Assembly (NCBI GenBank): GCA_033239525.1
Contig: BSYO01000004.1
Span: forward strand, 26,760,037 to 26,824,036
Direction of reading: 5' to 3'
Source of the DNA: Nepenthes gracilis
Taxonomy: Eukaryota > Streptophyta > Magnoliopsida > Caryophyllales > Nepenthaceae
Length of the DNA stretch: 64,000 nt
This document shows positions 23,290 to 36,600 of this stretch, piece by piece (within the stretch, counting starts at the first letter, position 1; the number at the start of each line of letters is the position of its first letter). Under the pieces are notes generated by a model. The model saw only the letters and a list, made by a program, of their open reading frames with translations, did no database searches and was not told where the DNA came from. The position numbers were made by a program, and so were the translations under genes.

Positions 23290-24325
23290 AAATCTAATAC
23301 GACGTCACATGATTCGGTAGGTTGAGCTTCTGTTACAATTTAGATGACATTGGTTGTATTTCTCTATTATTTGAATTGAGATTATTATGAGTTTAGTTAT
23401 TTTTGGATAATAAAAATTGGCCGAGAGTGGACATTTCAATTATATAATAAGGACTATTAGATTTAATATATATATAATGTAGATGACCTATTGTAGTATT
23501 TAGATATCTCTCTTACGATATTTTAAAATAGGCCGTGTTTATATTATTCGAATAGTTATCCAATAAAGTCCTATTTGGGTTTGGTTTTGTCGGATTCTAT
23601 TTTTGAGATTTGGTCAAACCTGAATTTTTAAAATTTTTAATTTTATGCATAATAATTAATTAAATCTACTAAATTTCGGAACATAATAGTAAGAGTTTTA
23701 CAAATAATTTTTAAGTAGACTTCATTCTAGTGATTTTTTCTTCTTACATTAAAAATATTTTTGATATAAAATTAATTGTGTTGCATTTATGCATATTTTT
23801 GTTTATGTGAGGGGAATTTTAAACATTTAGCCAGTGGCATTTGAGCCAAAAGATTTGTGAGCAGGAGAGCAAATGCTCATTGTAAAGTCTCGAAATTTGA
23901 CATACAGAGTGATGATTATCACGTCAGAAGATATATTAAAATTTCAACGAAAGGACAGAGAACAAAGCTTAAAATATCGTTACCTTAAGCAAAAATTTGA
24001 ATATTTCTATATATTTTTTAAAATTCTTTTTTCTTCCTTTCTCATTATCTTTCTCGCTCTTCTTTTAGAAATTTAGGGTGAAATTGACTAAAACAATGCA
24101 AAAACAATTTTTATAAAATAATTGAAGCACATGCATCAGTCATGATTATATTAAGTGCAAGGCTTTTGTAAATTTCAGACATTTGTGCTTATCATGCTTA
24201 TATTAAACTTGCCTCAAGCTTAAGTGTTTGCCTATTCTAAGCATTTGTTTCCATCATACTAACATAAAACTTGCCTGAAACACCATGTTAAGAGAGTGAA
24301 TATTTAAGTTCCATTCAAACCTGTA
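23290..24325. other. AT-rich intergenic DNA
   Basis: I see no gene, RNA or mobile-element signature here. An open frame near 23873-24076 has composition typical of AT-rich noncoding sequence. Confidence 0.45.
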
Positions 24326-24330
24326 CTGAC

Positions 24331-25524
24331 TGTTGGAGCAAAAGGCTGCTCTAACAGAATAATACCACGTTACACATAGAGAAAGAAAAGAGGAAGAAGA
24401 AGCACATATAAATTTTACGTGAAAAATCTTTTGACAAATCGAAGGAAAAAACCACGGGATATAAAGTCCACTATGTGAAAAATTAGTTACGAACCCCCGA
24501 GATGGAGTATCCGCTACACACCCGAGAATAACAAAGAAAAACCTCCCGGGATAAACGAGAAACCACTTTTTCTTTTTCACTATCTTTTTTTCTTTCTTCT
24601 TTCTCTTTAGTGGCGCACTTCTCTTCTTTTTTACACTTGGATCTCGCACACTTGCCTCTCTCTCATATACAACATGCCCAACATGCATATATATAATAGT
24701 TTACCTAGAGACTTTCAACCAATAGGCAGATTACGTGTGGACAAACGCCTGTCACCTACAACCTGCCACCAATCTTGCCCACCAATTCTGCAGCCTGACA
24801 CTTTTTACAGACGGAGCACACATTGTAGGTCTGCTACCTGCTTTGTAAAACCTGCAAAGTCAACTGCCTGCTACGTCAGCTACCACGGTGTCGTTGGTGT
24901 TTTCATACCAGTAAACCGACCGGTAAATCCATTAATGCCAAAATCTGCATTTCTGCCAACTGTTCCAAACAGGTGAAATGTTTCATTCTAAGCAAAATGC
25001 ATTCCGGCAAAATGGTCAACCTGCCATTTTGTCAAATCCTGCCAACCTGACATACTGGGCATTTTTCTTTCACTGTTGGTCAACCCTTTGATCAAAATTT
25101 CAACTAGGCAAAGTCTGCACTTGCCATTTGTATTCTTGGCCAGTCAACAAGTTGACCGGACATTTTGTCTTAAGGCAAATCTGCGCTTGCCAATGGGCAT
25201 CATTGGCCGTCCCGCTCCTTCGCCGCTGGCCTCCATCAGCCGGTCAACTCCTTTGACCAGTTTCTTTTTTTCGGAAAGGTGCTCCGGCATTTTTCGTTCC
25301 GAAAAATACTCTCCGAAAATCATCTCCGGATTTCCTCTTCAACCTTAGCCGGTCAACCTTTCGTTGACCGCCTTTAGTTCTCCGCCGGTCAACCTCCTAT
25401 TGATAAGAAGCTGCTTTCTAGTTTTGCTTTCCGTCAAATGAACTCCGTCATTTGCTGTCCACAAAACTTCCAATGACAAGACTTGTTTATTAAGTCATCA
25501 ATAAGGAAGTGACTAATCCCAACA
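24331..25524 (-). mobile_element. Solo LTR, Ty1/copia type
   Basis: It starts TGTTGGAGCAAAA like the LTRs of the copia element at 15.5 kb and ends ATCCCAACA. The flanks are CTGAC (24326-24330) and CCGAC (25525-25529), a 5-bp target duplication with one C-to-T difference at a CpG. The segment AATTTTACGTGAAAAATC through AAACCACGG parallels the AATTTAACGTGGAAAACCC region of the copia LTRs in the same orientation, which sets the minus strand. The right part has repeated GGTCAAC and TTGACC words. No internal region is attached. Confidence 0.85.
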
Positions 25525-25529
25525 CCGAC

Positions 25530-27786
25530 CTTAATAATTTTCACAAATTACTCTATTTATTACTGTTTTTATCCAAATTAGAAGTCGGGGGTTACAATGT
25601 AGATTCAATGACTATTCAAATTAGTTCAATAATAATTTTCTCGAAATTAAACATTTATGTGGATGGGTTTTAAGAATAAGAAATGACATTATTATTATTG
25701 AACTGATTATTCAAATTTTACAGATATTTTGTTAAGAAATATATTTATAGATGAATCTACATTAAAATTAGATAATATGATTAATTTTTTACGTGAGAAT
25801 AAAAGATTACGTAGAATAGAAAGCTCTTCTAATAAGAGAAATATTTTTATAGTAGAGAGCCCAACCAAATGGAAAGTTCTTGAAAAAGAAAGCAGTGGTT
25901 CAAAAGTGATATTCAAATCAAATCCTAGATGTTACAATGAAAGAGTGCTATTATTATAAAGAGAAGGATTATACCAATCAAAATATAAGAAATTGAATGT
26001 ACACAAGGGTGATGTCAAAACCCTCTTTTGTGTGAGATATGTACATAGTTACAATAATAATATTATTTCATTTGGAGAGCTTACTTTGAAATGGTATACA
26101 TATAATAGATAAGAAGATTTGTATAAAATATACATGCAAGATAAATTGATTCTATAAGATAAAATGAATGTAATAATATTTATATGTTATATGAAAGGAA
26201 AATGGCTAGATGTTTTCATTTCTCATATTCAAAAGAAGGAAAAGGAGACTCAGAAGCAGGCAAAGTTCTCAAATATTGTTAAAGTGCTTAAAATCTTAGT
26301 CAATGGAGAAATGTATTAGATTATTTCTCAAATCCCAAGAATAAGGAAAATGTGTCTTATCAAAAATGTTATACATTGCTTGATCAAAGGAGGCATAAAG
26401 GGTTAACTCTTGTAAATAGCATCCTTTTATATTTTTATAATTATCCCAATAGCTTGTAAATATTAGAATAGATAGCATTGAGATGTTGAGAGAATGGTGC
26501 TACAAGTTACTATTGAGTGAGGCTGTAAGAGAGTATTTTGTTGTGTTTCTCCTCTAAAAAATTATAAATTATAAATTTTTTTAAAAAAACTTTGTTAGTA
26601 GGCTGTGATTTCAGGTTTTTTCATTTTTATATTGAAAAAATTTTCATTTAAAAAATTGTTATATTATGTTTGCACTTATTTTTGCTTTTGCAAGTGAAAT
26701 TTTAAACTCACAACAATCATGTAGTTAAAACTTTGACAAGAGTAAAGAATAAAATTCCAATTTACAAAGAGAATGGAAATGTAACCAACAAGTTAGAAGG
26801 GCCATTCACTAAAAAGCCAATTATATTGGATACGATGGGCTACTATATATATGTATACATTCTTATTTAACTATTACTAAAAAGTATTTTTTATTACTAT
26901 ATTTGTTTTTATAGTAAAATATATAATTTGAACAATTTTAAATTTAAGATTAGGTCATGCTGTCAAATTTTGATTATTTATATGCTTAGATCTTAGATTT
27001 TTATAATTTTAGAATCACAAAAAGAGATATTCGTGATACAGCTAATGTAAAGTATGAAATCTAAAATATTCTTTTAATGATAGTTAATTTAATTAAACTA
27101 ATTACTCTTGAGTCAATTGAGTTTTTTGTTAAAAATTAAATTTTGAATTGAAGTCAATTAGATTGAGTAATACCTAATCCATACTCATACATATTTTAGA
27201 CAGTTATGACACAATGGACATCTCTGTGGCACTTATATGCATTTTAAATAGAATATTTATACTTGATACATGTCTAATTGACGGACGTACATGTTTTGAA
27301 TAAAATATTGATACCTGATATGCGTTTGAAAGATACTTGTGTATAGTATAGATTGTGCCTTAATACCTAATTCATGTCTAATCGGCACACGTGCATCAAT
27401 TTTCTATTAAGAAATCAATTGACCGATTTTGGATTATTTTTATTAGAATTTTGAGAGATGAGAGAAAAAGTGAAAAAGAAAAATTAATTAAAAGAGAAAT
27501 AAAAGAACTATCGTTAGAAATCAAGTAAAGATAAGTATGTCCAAATCTTTTATTTTTTTGTTGATTTTTCTTATAATTTTTGAGTATTTTATTTCAAATT
27601 CTCGTATATGTGTTATTTTCGTATATAAATTTAATTTACTTTGTATGCATATAAATCTACTCTCATTTCATATAAAATCCATAAAATATTTGTCTTAAAT
27701 TCATATATATAATATTCAAATGCTGAATTTCTACAATATATTCTTACATATCTTTAAATATTATATGAATATTCTTACGCGTTTTC

Positions 27787-27819
<33 letters not shown>

Positions 27820-28885
27820 TCTTATATGTTTTTAATTTTTATATAAATTCTACTATATATTAATAATCTCTACCTATTTGTTTTTACATGTTTTAATTGT
27901 GTAAGAAAATGATAAATTTATACAAATGATATGGATTTTCTTCAATTTCTACATGATATTTTCTGTATATCCATAATTTTAGAGTATGTTATATATTTAA
28001 AAATATATGAAAAAAAAATTATATAAATTTTAAATTATTGTAGAAAATTAATAAAAAATATTTAAATATTTTCTATTATGTTATGAGTAAATCAAAGATC
28101 GTATCTATCATTCGTCAATTAGAAAAGTAATGATCAATCCCGTCTATATAATTATACATAAATGGCCCACCTATATGATTTTAAATATCAGTATATGGCC
28201 TTTTGTGATGTGAATCAATCATAGTCTAAGTTTTGATATTAGTTCTTTATTAGTAAGACCGTATTCAATCATTAGTCATTTTCATATGTGAATATGATTT
28301 GAGTACAATTTATGTATTTATATATTTTTGACATAATTTATGATATTGTGTAGATTTAAATATAATTTGATTACTAAAAATTGGCTTGAGCATGAATTAT
28401 CGGTATTTCAGACCCTTGATTATGGCATACTTCTAACATGTCTCTTTGTTATATATTTACTTATAAAATTATATACATTCTACTAAGTAATTGGCTCATT
28501 CTTATATTTATTTTTAACCTTTTAAATTAGCAAAATTGGACTAACTTATAGGTGATTAGGTTTTGAGGGAAGGCTGTTTGAGATTTAGTTTTGAAATGTT
28601 GAAACCATTTGATATTTAATTTTAATTCAATTGTTCAAAATACTGATTTTTAGTTTTATTATATTTATGTTTGTATTAAACCAATGACTGATAATGGTGG
28701 AAATATTTAATTTGATTTTTGAATTTTGAAAGTATTAGTCAAACATTTTGAAATTAATTAAGATATTTTTTTCCTTAAATGGTCTGAGGCCATGCAATTA
28801 TAATTATTTGAAGTCGTTTTTCAAGTGTAACTTTTAAATCCTGTGATTATATGATTATTTTATATTATTATTTTGGTCACTTATA
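25530..28885. other. AT-rich intergenic DNA with a possible copia LTR fragment
   Basis: No gene was found. About 26455-26700 resembles the R/U5 part of an old copia LTR (CTTGTAAATATTAG, CTCCTCTAAAAAATTATA, TTTTGCTTTTGCAAGTG words). The same kind of words occur on the two sides of the copia insertion at 15.5 and 20.85 kb. A TA microsatellite lies at about 27796-27817. Confidence 0.4.
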
Positions 28886-29884
28886 GGTATTTGATACAAA
28901 CTTACATCCCAATATCAATTTAGGTTTAAACCGATAAAATAAACAATTGAAATTTTTAGTTTTAAGGATTAAAGGATTGTAAAGAATGGTGGATGACCTT
29001 TTTACAATGGAAATGAAATCAAAATTACCACAATATTGAGAACCAACAGTTCTTCATGCCTAGTGAGCTTACAGCAAATAATGAAGAATTTATAAACTCA
29101 ACCTCCATTTCTCCTAAATCCTCCATGGTAATACACTACCCACTTGCATGAACTACACTTCTTGCCTTGACAAAAAGGCCACCACAAGTAACCTTTACCA
29201 TAAACAATCTATTTTCTATAGAGTTGTTAGCTTGAACCCTTGAACAAGCTAATAGAAGTATCCAAGTGGATGTTCCCGTCTTTGATAGCAAGTTTGATCT
29301 TGAAACTTATAGAGATTAGATTGCTGCCATTGAGGTTTTATTTGATTGAAAAGACATGCCCAAAGATCAAAAGGTCAGATTTGTAGGTATTTGATATTTA
29401 TTTATATTCCGATATCGGATTAGATTTAAACCGTTCAAATAAACAATTAAAATTTTTAATCTTAAAGATTAAAGGATTGTAAAGAATGGTAGATGACATT
29501 TTACAATAGGAAAGAAATCAGAATCACCATAATATTGAGAACCAATAGTTCTTCATGCCTAGTGAGCCCACGGTGAATAATAAAAAGTTTATAAACTCAA
29601 CCTCCACTTCCCCTAAATCCTCAGTGACAATGCACTGCCGGCTCACATGAACTACACCTCTTGCCTTGATGAAAAGACCACCACAAGTAACCTTTACCAT
29701 AAACAATATATTTTCTATAGAGTTGTTAGCTTGAGCTCTCAAATAAGCAAATAGAAGTATTTGAGTTTATGTTCTTATCTTTGATGGCAAACTTGATCTT
29801 GAAACTTACAGAGATTAAATTGCCGCCATTGAAATTTTATTCTATTGAAAGGACGTGTCCAAAGATCAAAATGTTAGATTTGTA
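28886..29884 (+). repeat. Tandem pair of ~498-bp units carrying a gypsy gag fragment
   Basis: Two adjacent copies, about 28886-29384 and 29385-29884, share the same order of words with a spacing near 498 bp. They include GAGAACCAA, TTCTTCATGCCTAGTGAG and CATAAACAAT. Both encode, with stops, a Ty3/gypsy gag segment of the form FDLETYRD..AAIE.LF..KD...DQ.VRFV. Their position immediately upstream of more gag and pol remnants suggests a duplication within an old gypsy element. Confidence 0.7.
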
Positions 29885-31450
29885 GCCACCAACTCTTAAT
29901 GATCTACTATCATATATTTGTAGTTTTATTAAAACAATCAAGAGTGGAGAGGTTATGCTAAAAAAAAAAAAAACACATGAGTTGAAATGAAATTAAAATT
30001 TAACGAGAAATACTTACAAATCAATTAGTCACAATTCTCGTATAGAAAATTTTATTTGTTGAAATAAAAGTTTGATCAAGATGTAACAAGTTACACTAAA
30101 AAATTTTATAAGTTGTTTAGTTGAATGAATTATAAGAGACTGATGACCAAGCTTGAAACCTAAACAGTTTAAAGTTCACCATCTAAGAGGAGTTTGCTTT
30201 ACACTACTTGTCATCTTTAGAGGAAGCCTTCCAAACGGCCCTTAAGGCCATGGAATAAGTTCAAAGGACCGAGGGACTCTCCAACTTTGAAATTGGAAAA
30301 TCCAACACTTTGCTTCAAAAATCTTGTCCTATCAGAAAGGTAAAGGAACAGGCAAAAATGATAGCCGGATCTCTCGACCGAAACAGCAACGTTGCCAACC
30401 GGAAGAATGAAAGCTTTCATTGTAAGAAAATCAGGCATCTCACTTACAATTTTCTACAAAAGATCAGCATGGTCTGCGCCCAACAGGCCGATAAAGTCCC
30501 CAAACCAATCATTAAACTAATTAAAGGAGACCATGATTATCCAGAGGAAATCTGTGAACCGGACAAAGAGGCCTAATTCTGGGGGTTTGACAAGTTTTAG
30601 CCACCCATTTGATGGAAATGATGCTTAAAGGTTAGCCAAAGCACTATCGTGTGTCATAGCTTAAGACGGGTAAATCACTACTAAAGAGCAATGCACCGTC
30701 TAATTTTTTATTGAAAAGTACAATGGCACAATCCAATTAGACATTTCCAATGGATACTTATCACATCCTCTTAGGCCGCTATGGCAATACAATTACCGGG
30801 CACAACATAATGGGAATAACACTTATACTTTAATCTTTTAAGGGACTAGGTTTTTTCTTCATCTATTCAAGGACACCCCATCATATGTAAAATAAACTAA
30901 TAAAATTTTTCTATCCAATAAAGAATTTAAGAGGGCCTCTCACAAAAACGCCCCAATTTATGCCCTGTTCGCTCACACAGTTAATCCAAAAGAGTCTATT
31001 ACTACTTCTGAACAAATGGTCCAATTGCCCTAGGAATTCTCCAATGTTGCACGTAATGAATTGCACCTTAACCTCTCACTAGAGAGGAAAATTTAATACC
31101 GAATTGACTTTATATTCAAATCTAATATTTCCAACCTCTCTCACTACCAGATGAGTCCCTAAGAGTATGAAAAGTTACAACCACAAGTGACTGAACTTCT
31201 TCAAAGAGGGTACAAGTAAGAAAGCATCAGCCTATGTCCTTTGGAACAATTTTGATCCACAGTATGCATTGATGGGGCAGGCTGTTCAGTTCTTTTGCCG
31301 ACCACTTGCTAAAAAAAATACCCTTTAAATTTCATCTGGTGATGCCAGATCTTTTCCAGTCTCAGCTGGTAGGACCAGAATAATGCAGTGTCCATTTCAA
31401 TTAGATCGACTCACTTAATAAGCCTATTTCTTGGCTCCAAGTTTCAACTT
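29250..31450 (+). pseudogene. Ty3/gypsy remnant (gag, protease, start of RT)
   Basis: Plus-strand pieces follow the order of a gypsy polyprotein. There is gag sequence near 29320 and 29880, and a further gag C-terminal region from about 30130 to 30575 with a damaged zinc knuckle (FHCKKIRHLTYNF). A retropepsin tail with MDTYHILLGRYGNT is at about 30750. An RT N-terminus with HYQMSP.EYEKLQPQVTELL and RGYK.ESIS lies at about 31140-31260, fading near 31450. Stops and frameshifts are frequent. No LTR was found on either side, so only an internal fragment remains. It lies downstream of the phosphatase gene. Confidence 0.8.
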
Positions 31451-32574
31451 TAGAGTAAGTTGCTTGGAGAAAATTCAAATGACTAAATATAATAGCATGA
31501 TTTATAGCACGAATATTCAATTAATATCTACAAATAAAAAAAAGATTATAAATAAATACATTCTCTGTTGATTTCTTAATATTTAATAAGCCTCTCAAAT
31601 AATAACTAATTCTATTTTGAATGCCGTCAAGTGGGTTTCAATAAAAACAAAATTACATTACATTCAATCAGCGAAATTGACATACCAAAAATTATAAAAT
31701 AAAAATACTATTTCTATTACAATTTTGCTACAATTCTACAACAATATAATATAACTTATTTAGCAGCATCTTTTTTTAATTATTTTTTTTTTTTGGTTGA
31801 TTGAACCCACGTTAATAGATATTACATTACTCTTTCCAATATAATTATAATAAATTTATTGTATTAATTCACTTGGAGGATGATCATTGAGGGTGAAAAT
31901 GGTACTGCAGCGGCAGCAAAACCACATTAGCAGCACGTAATTTACCGGTGATGGTGACCAAAGATCAACGGTGTTTACAAAGACTTACAACAAATTAAAA
32001 CCAATCATAGCCCTCCATGCTGCAGAAGAGATGAACCAAAAGAAATCTGAAGAAAAGAATCAGGCATTGCTGAACTTGTACAACAATTGTCAACCTTCCT
32101 AGTTGCTGAACGACCAAAGAAATGTTACATTAAAAAAATGAAGAGCAAGCTCGGTCTCATAAATTAAACCCATAAATCCTATGAATCCTCATTAGATCAG
32201 AGTATAAAATAGAACATCAAATGCCCAATTCATATATGCAATGGGAAGAACATAATTCTAGGATCCAAGAATATTATAGATTCATACCAAATACCTTGCA
32301 GCATAGTCGAGAGGTTGTCACATTAATCTTCAAGGGGAGGCAGCCATAGTTGTTTAAATTAAGATTAGACTGAAAAATGCCCTATTTCCGCTGTTCTTAA
32401 TAAAGTTGAAGCATCAATATGAAGGCCAATCGCTCCAAGAAGCCAGCCGAAATGCATCAACTCCTTGTGAGTTAAAGGCAATGGTAAATCAATAATGAGA
32501 AAAATCTGCCTCTTCTGGTGTTGTCCCTCTTTACAACAATTTGTCAGTGTGTAGGATTGGAATAATATAGTTGT
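31451..32574 (-). other. 3' flank and probable 3' UTR of the PP2C gene
   Basis: The part nearest the stop codon (about 32300-32574) is less AT-rich and is the likely 3' untranslated region. The rest is AT-rich with no recognised feature. The poly(A) site was not identified. Confidence 0.4.
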
Positions 32575-33698
32575 CTAGTCACTTCCACTGCTATATCTAT
32601 CTGCAAAAATCGTGAACACAGTGAACAAATTGGTTAAGAGGATTTCACCATCCATATCTACAGAAAGTAGGTGTTGTGAGACTATGGATCAAAATATCAG
32701 CATTAGTGTTAGTCGCCGTTATATTGGTATCAAATATTACAAAAAGGCAGGGCCAAATTAGCCAGTATATCAATTATATCGATTGATACATAAACATATT
32801 GTGATATTATTGTGGTTTCGGGAGATATCGGGAATAAGGCTTCGATACTGATATATATCGGCTAATATTTGCATCAATGGGTGAGAGCATACCTCCAGAC
32901 GGTCTTTTCCCCTCCATGGCTTCTTTCTTCTCCTGGCAACTTGCACAAAGGAAAGGGCCATCCCAAGGACCAGTCTTCCGGTCTGAAGAACTGGAATGTA
33001 TAGAAACGCCCTCACCGGGTTTAATCTCGACTTGACAAACAGCACACATGAACAACTTAAACATATTGCAGAGTGGGTACTTTGTATCCAACCTGTGAGT
33101 GACAAAGATGCATCAAAAGGGAATCGAACTGCCAAAGTGAGAGGCAATTTGACTGTGTAGATGTAATCGACTAGCATTTATCGAATATAGGAGTCACATT
33201 AATTATTTTAGCTCAAAAAGAAGGCATCAAGAAAAGAACCTTTCCGAAAGCATTGCAGATCCTTCCTCAAACATCTCCTCCACCATATCCAGCTCCATGT
33301 ACTCCTCGGCAAGAGATGATGATTCAGGAGACTTCTTTCGGAACATATACTTAAACACTCCTTTTCTCTGTTTCTTTGGAGGCAGCAGAAGCGGGGGACT
33401 CTTCTCGGGTGGAAGTATATCAATGACAATGCAGGTGGTATCGTCCCTAAGGCCTTTTACCTGTACTGCTTCCTGCATATATAGAGCAGTTGACATGGCA
33501 AAATGTTGATAAAACTCAAGATAATTAAAAAGCAGGGAAATATTAAAAAGAGAGTTCCATAAGTCAGCATACTTTAACAACTTGTGCAGCTGCAGCCTCT
33601 GCTGACAACCCTCGACAACAATCCAGTGCGGTTTCAAAACTTAAAGCATCCCAAACACCATCACTTGAAATAATAAGCCTGCCACCAGCAGTTGGCAG
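32575..33698 (-). CDS. PP2C coding exons 6-9 (3' block)
   Basis: These exons encode residues 233-426: the SSDGVWD motif (exon 6), RDDTTCIVID plus a basic PPKKQRKG stretch and acidic EEMFEEGSAML helix (exon 7), the cysteine-rich CAVC/CASC segment (exon 8), and the last residues DRYSSGSD (exon 9, 26 nt). The tiny last exon is supported by agreement with the DRHSSGSD end of At1g47380 and by a clean TTTTTGCAG acceptor. Introns are 100, 147 and 292 bp. The last one carries a MITE next to its donor. Confidence 0.94.
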
Positions 33699-36600
33699 CT
33701 GCAAAATTGGCACATGCATGTTATTTGCAAGAAGATCCGTTTTCAATGAAATAAATATATAAGATATTTGATGAGAGTTAAAATGTCATAAAGGAAAAGG
33801 GTAAAAGCCCCAAGGGATATTTAAGTGAAAAGGTGACAGATGATCATATAGCCAACAGCATCAAGTACACATCCTTGAAACAAAACACTTTTGATCATTT
33901 GTGCCGTCAATCACGAATGTACTCACAATCCTACAGTGCATTTACTCTGATAGCCATGAAGATCTTCTCTAGTCATGCCACAACTGAGACCATCTCTGAC
34001 CTTTAGCTGATAATATACCCAAATATCTGCCTTTAAAACCAGAACTCGATGCTATCAATGGACATATCAACACCAACATAAAACTGATGATCAAACACCC
34101 AGAAAACTATCATATATCAAAAACATGGCATAGTCTTAGGAGCTCAGTAGCAAACCAACAAATGAGAACTCTCACTGTGTTTCCTGGTACCCTGGTTGTC
34201 TCTATTCTAGTGAGGATATGAAGTCGTTTATTTGAGTACAGATGTGGCATGCAAACTAGGAACATCAATGGTGATTCCATCATATGACAGTGAACCTATT
34301 GAGGTGATGCGATCTACAGGAATGTGAAATTAGCAGATCAATTACAAATGCCAATAAGGCTCAATGCAGAACCACATAAAAACAACACCTCCAAGTGATG
34401 CATGTTACTAGGTACCAGCACATGAACAACCCTATTTTATATAGGAACTCCATTCATATGGCATAAACCGCTGCAGATAGCCATAGCTCTGAGGTCTTCA
34501 ACTTGAAGAAATGAAGGGGGACATTGGTTAATAAAGTCTTTCAGTAATAAAACAATTACTTTTACACCATTAAAATGAAGTTTTGCCCCTTCTTCATAGC
34601 AGAACAACCTCTGATGCTGGTCACAGACCACATTTTGAGCCAAATCCCTTTTTTTTCTTTTTTAGGAATTGGGACGGGGAGGCTCAGGGGTACAGAGTAG
34701 GGAATTGAATGCAACTGAAGCATGCCTGTTGATACATGCAAATTTCTTTATGAGGGCCAAAAATTTTTAAAAAAAAAAAAAAGAAGCTAACAGAGCTCCC
34801 CCTCAAAAAAAAAAAAAAAAAAATTACCACAATCTTGATGACAAAAATGCATCTCATTGTAGCAATTTTATCAAAATCCCTTGAAAGAAAAGATTCAACT
34901 AGAGGATGTACATAGAGCTTCAAGAACTTCCAAACATAACAACATGAAAGAAAGGCCCAACATAATTGAAACGAATCTCAAGATTCCAAACTGTCAAAAA
35001 GGAAAAAATACATGCCATTATGAACTTCCTGTCCTTGGTTGAAAATTTTCTAAACTCCCATGGAATATTGAACATGTTTAAATGCAAGAGTGAAGTGTGC
35101 ACTTTACTCTTGTAGCCCTTCAGTCATAATCACTCAGCAGCAAAAGGAATCATGAGTGAAGTGTATACCATGGTACTTCCCATCCTTAGTTCTATCATAT
35201 ATGAAATTCCATTGCATCATAGACGTGTTTAGATGAGAGAGTTAAGCGTGAATCATCTTCTTTTTCAGTTCTTCAATCATAATCAGTTACTAGCAACAAA
35301 AGGAATCAGGGATAAATTGATCTACGGGCTAAAGTTCAACATACAATAATCGCCTCATATATATTAAGGGTGAATACTCTGGTACCCTAACCATGCATAA
35401 AAATATCGGTATCGGTATCAATGGTATCTATATATCAAATATTAGTTGGTATTACAAATATATCAGCACGGGAGGTCCCAACATGGATAGTGTCCAAACC
35501 AGAACAATATCGCATGTTTTTGTATCTGTGGCATATTACTACATATTGACCGACATAAACAATTGTTTTCCTTGCTTTTAGAAGCCTAAATACATATATT
35601 CTAAATCCATCTATCTTTTAAGATGTCAAAATCTACAAGTTTTGTAAATGTATATGTACAATCATATGTATATGTTATATGTTATATGAAAAAATATCCC
35701 AATAATTTTGTTATATACATATGTATATGTACATATATGTGTGTGTGTGTTCTAAATCATTGAAAAAATATCCCAATAATTTTGTTATATGTATGTTTCA
35801 TACATTTACAAAACTTGTAGATTTTGATATATATATATATATAGTTAAATTTTAATATATAACTTACTTTTGATATAATTAGAAGAAAAAAATGAAAACT
35901 TTCCATGACATTAGCACAGGCGGAAATTTGCATTTGCAAAGTCGAACTGTAACGTCCCCGGGCAACCCGCCTATAGATATTGTCCGCTTTGGATCGGGAA
36001 CTTCACGGCATCCCAAGCCAAATCAGCCCGCACGGTTTTGTTCCTGGCAGACGGCCTCCACCGCCCCCAAAACACATCTACAAAAGAAAGGTCTCTACAT
36101 CCTTATAAAGGCATGCTTCATTCACCTCCCCATCCAATGTGAGACACCACAATCCACCCCCCTTAGAGAGCCCAGCGTCCGCGCTGGCACACCGAATCGG
36201 GCCCCGGCTCTGATACCATTTGTAACGTCCCCGGGCAACCCGCCTGTAGATATTGTCCGCTTTGGGCCGGAAACTTCACGGCGACCCAAGCCAAACCAGC
36301 TCACACGGTTTTGTTCCTGGCAGACGGCCTCCACCGCCCCCAAAACACGTCTACAAGGGAAATGTCTCTACATCCTTATAAGGCATGCTTCGTTCACCTC
36401 CCCATCCGATGTGGAACACCACATGAATACTGATATGTATCTCTAAATACAACTAATATCGTACAGACGCTGCCGATGCCGATATAAATACCATTATTTT
36501 AATTCATTGTTGTACCAAAAATACATATTGGTATAAGATGTCGTGGATGTGAAAAAATTCATAAAACTATGTCAAGACTAAGTTATATACTAAAATTCAA

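Noticed and set aside
28100..28400. Possible CRISPR-like or tRNA-like structure
   Set aside because: No evenly spaced repeats or cloverleaf with the conserved tRNA bases could be found here or elsewhere; a CRISPR array is not expected in a plant nuclear window.
35892..36446. 184-codon plus-strand frame with internally repeated peptide
   Set aside because: It covers the TRIM; the repeated peptide is simply the two LTRs read in the same frame.
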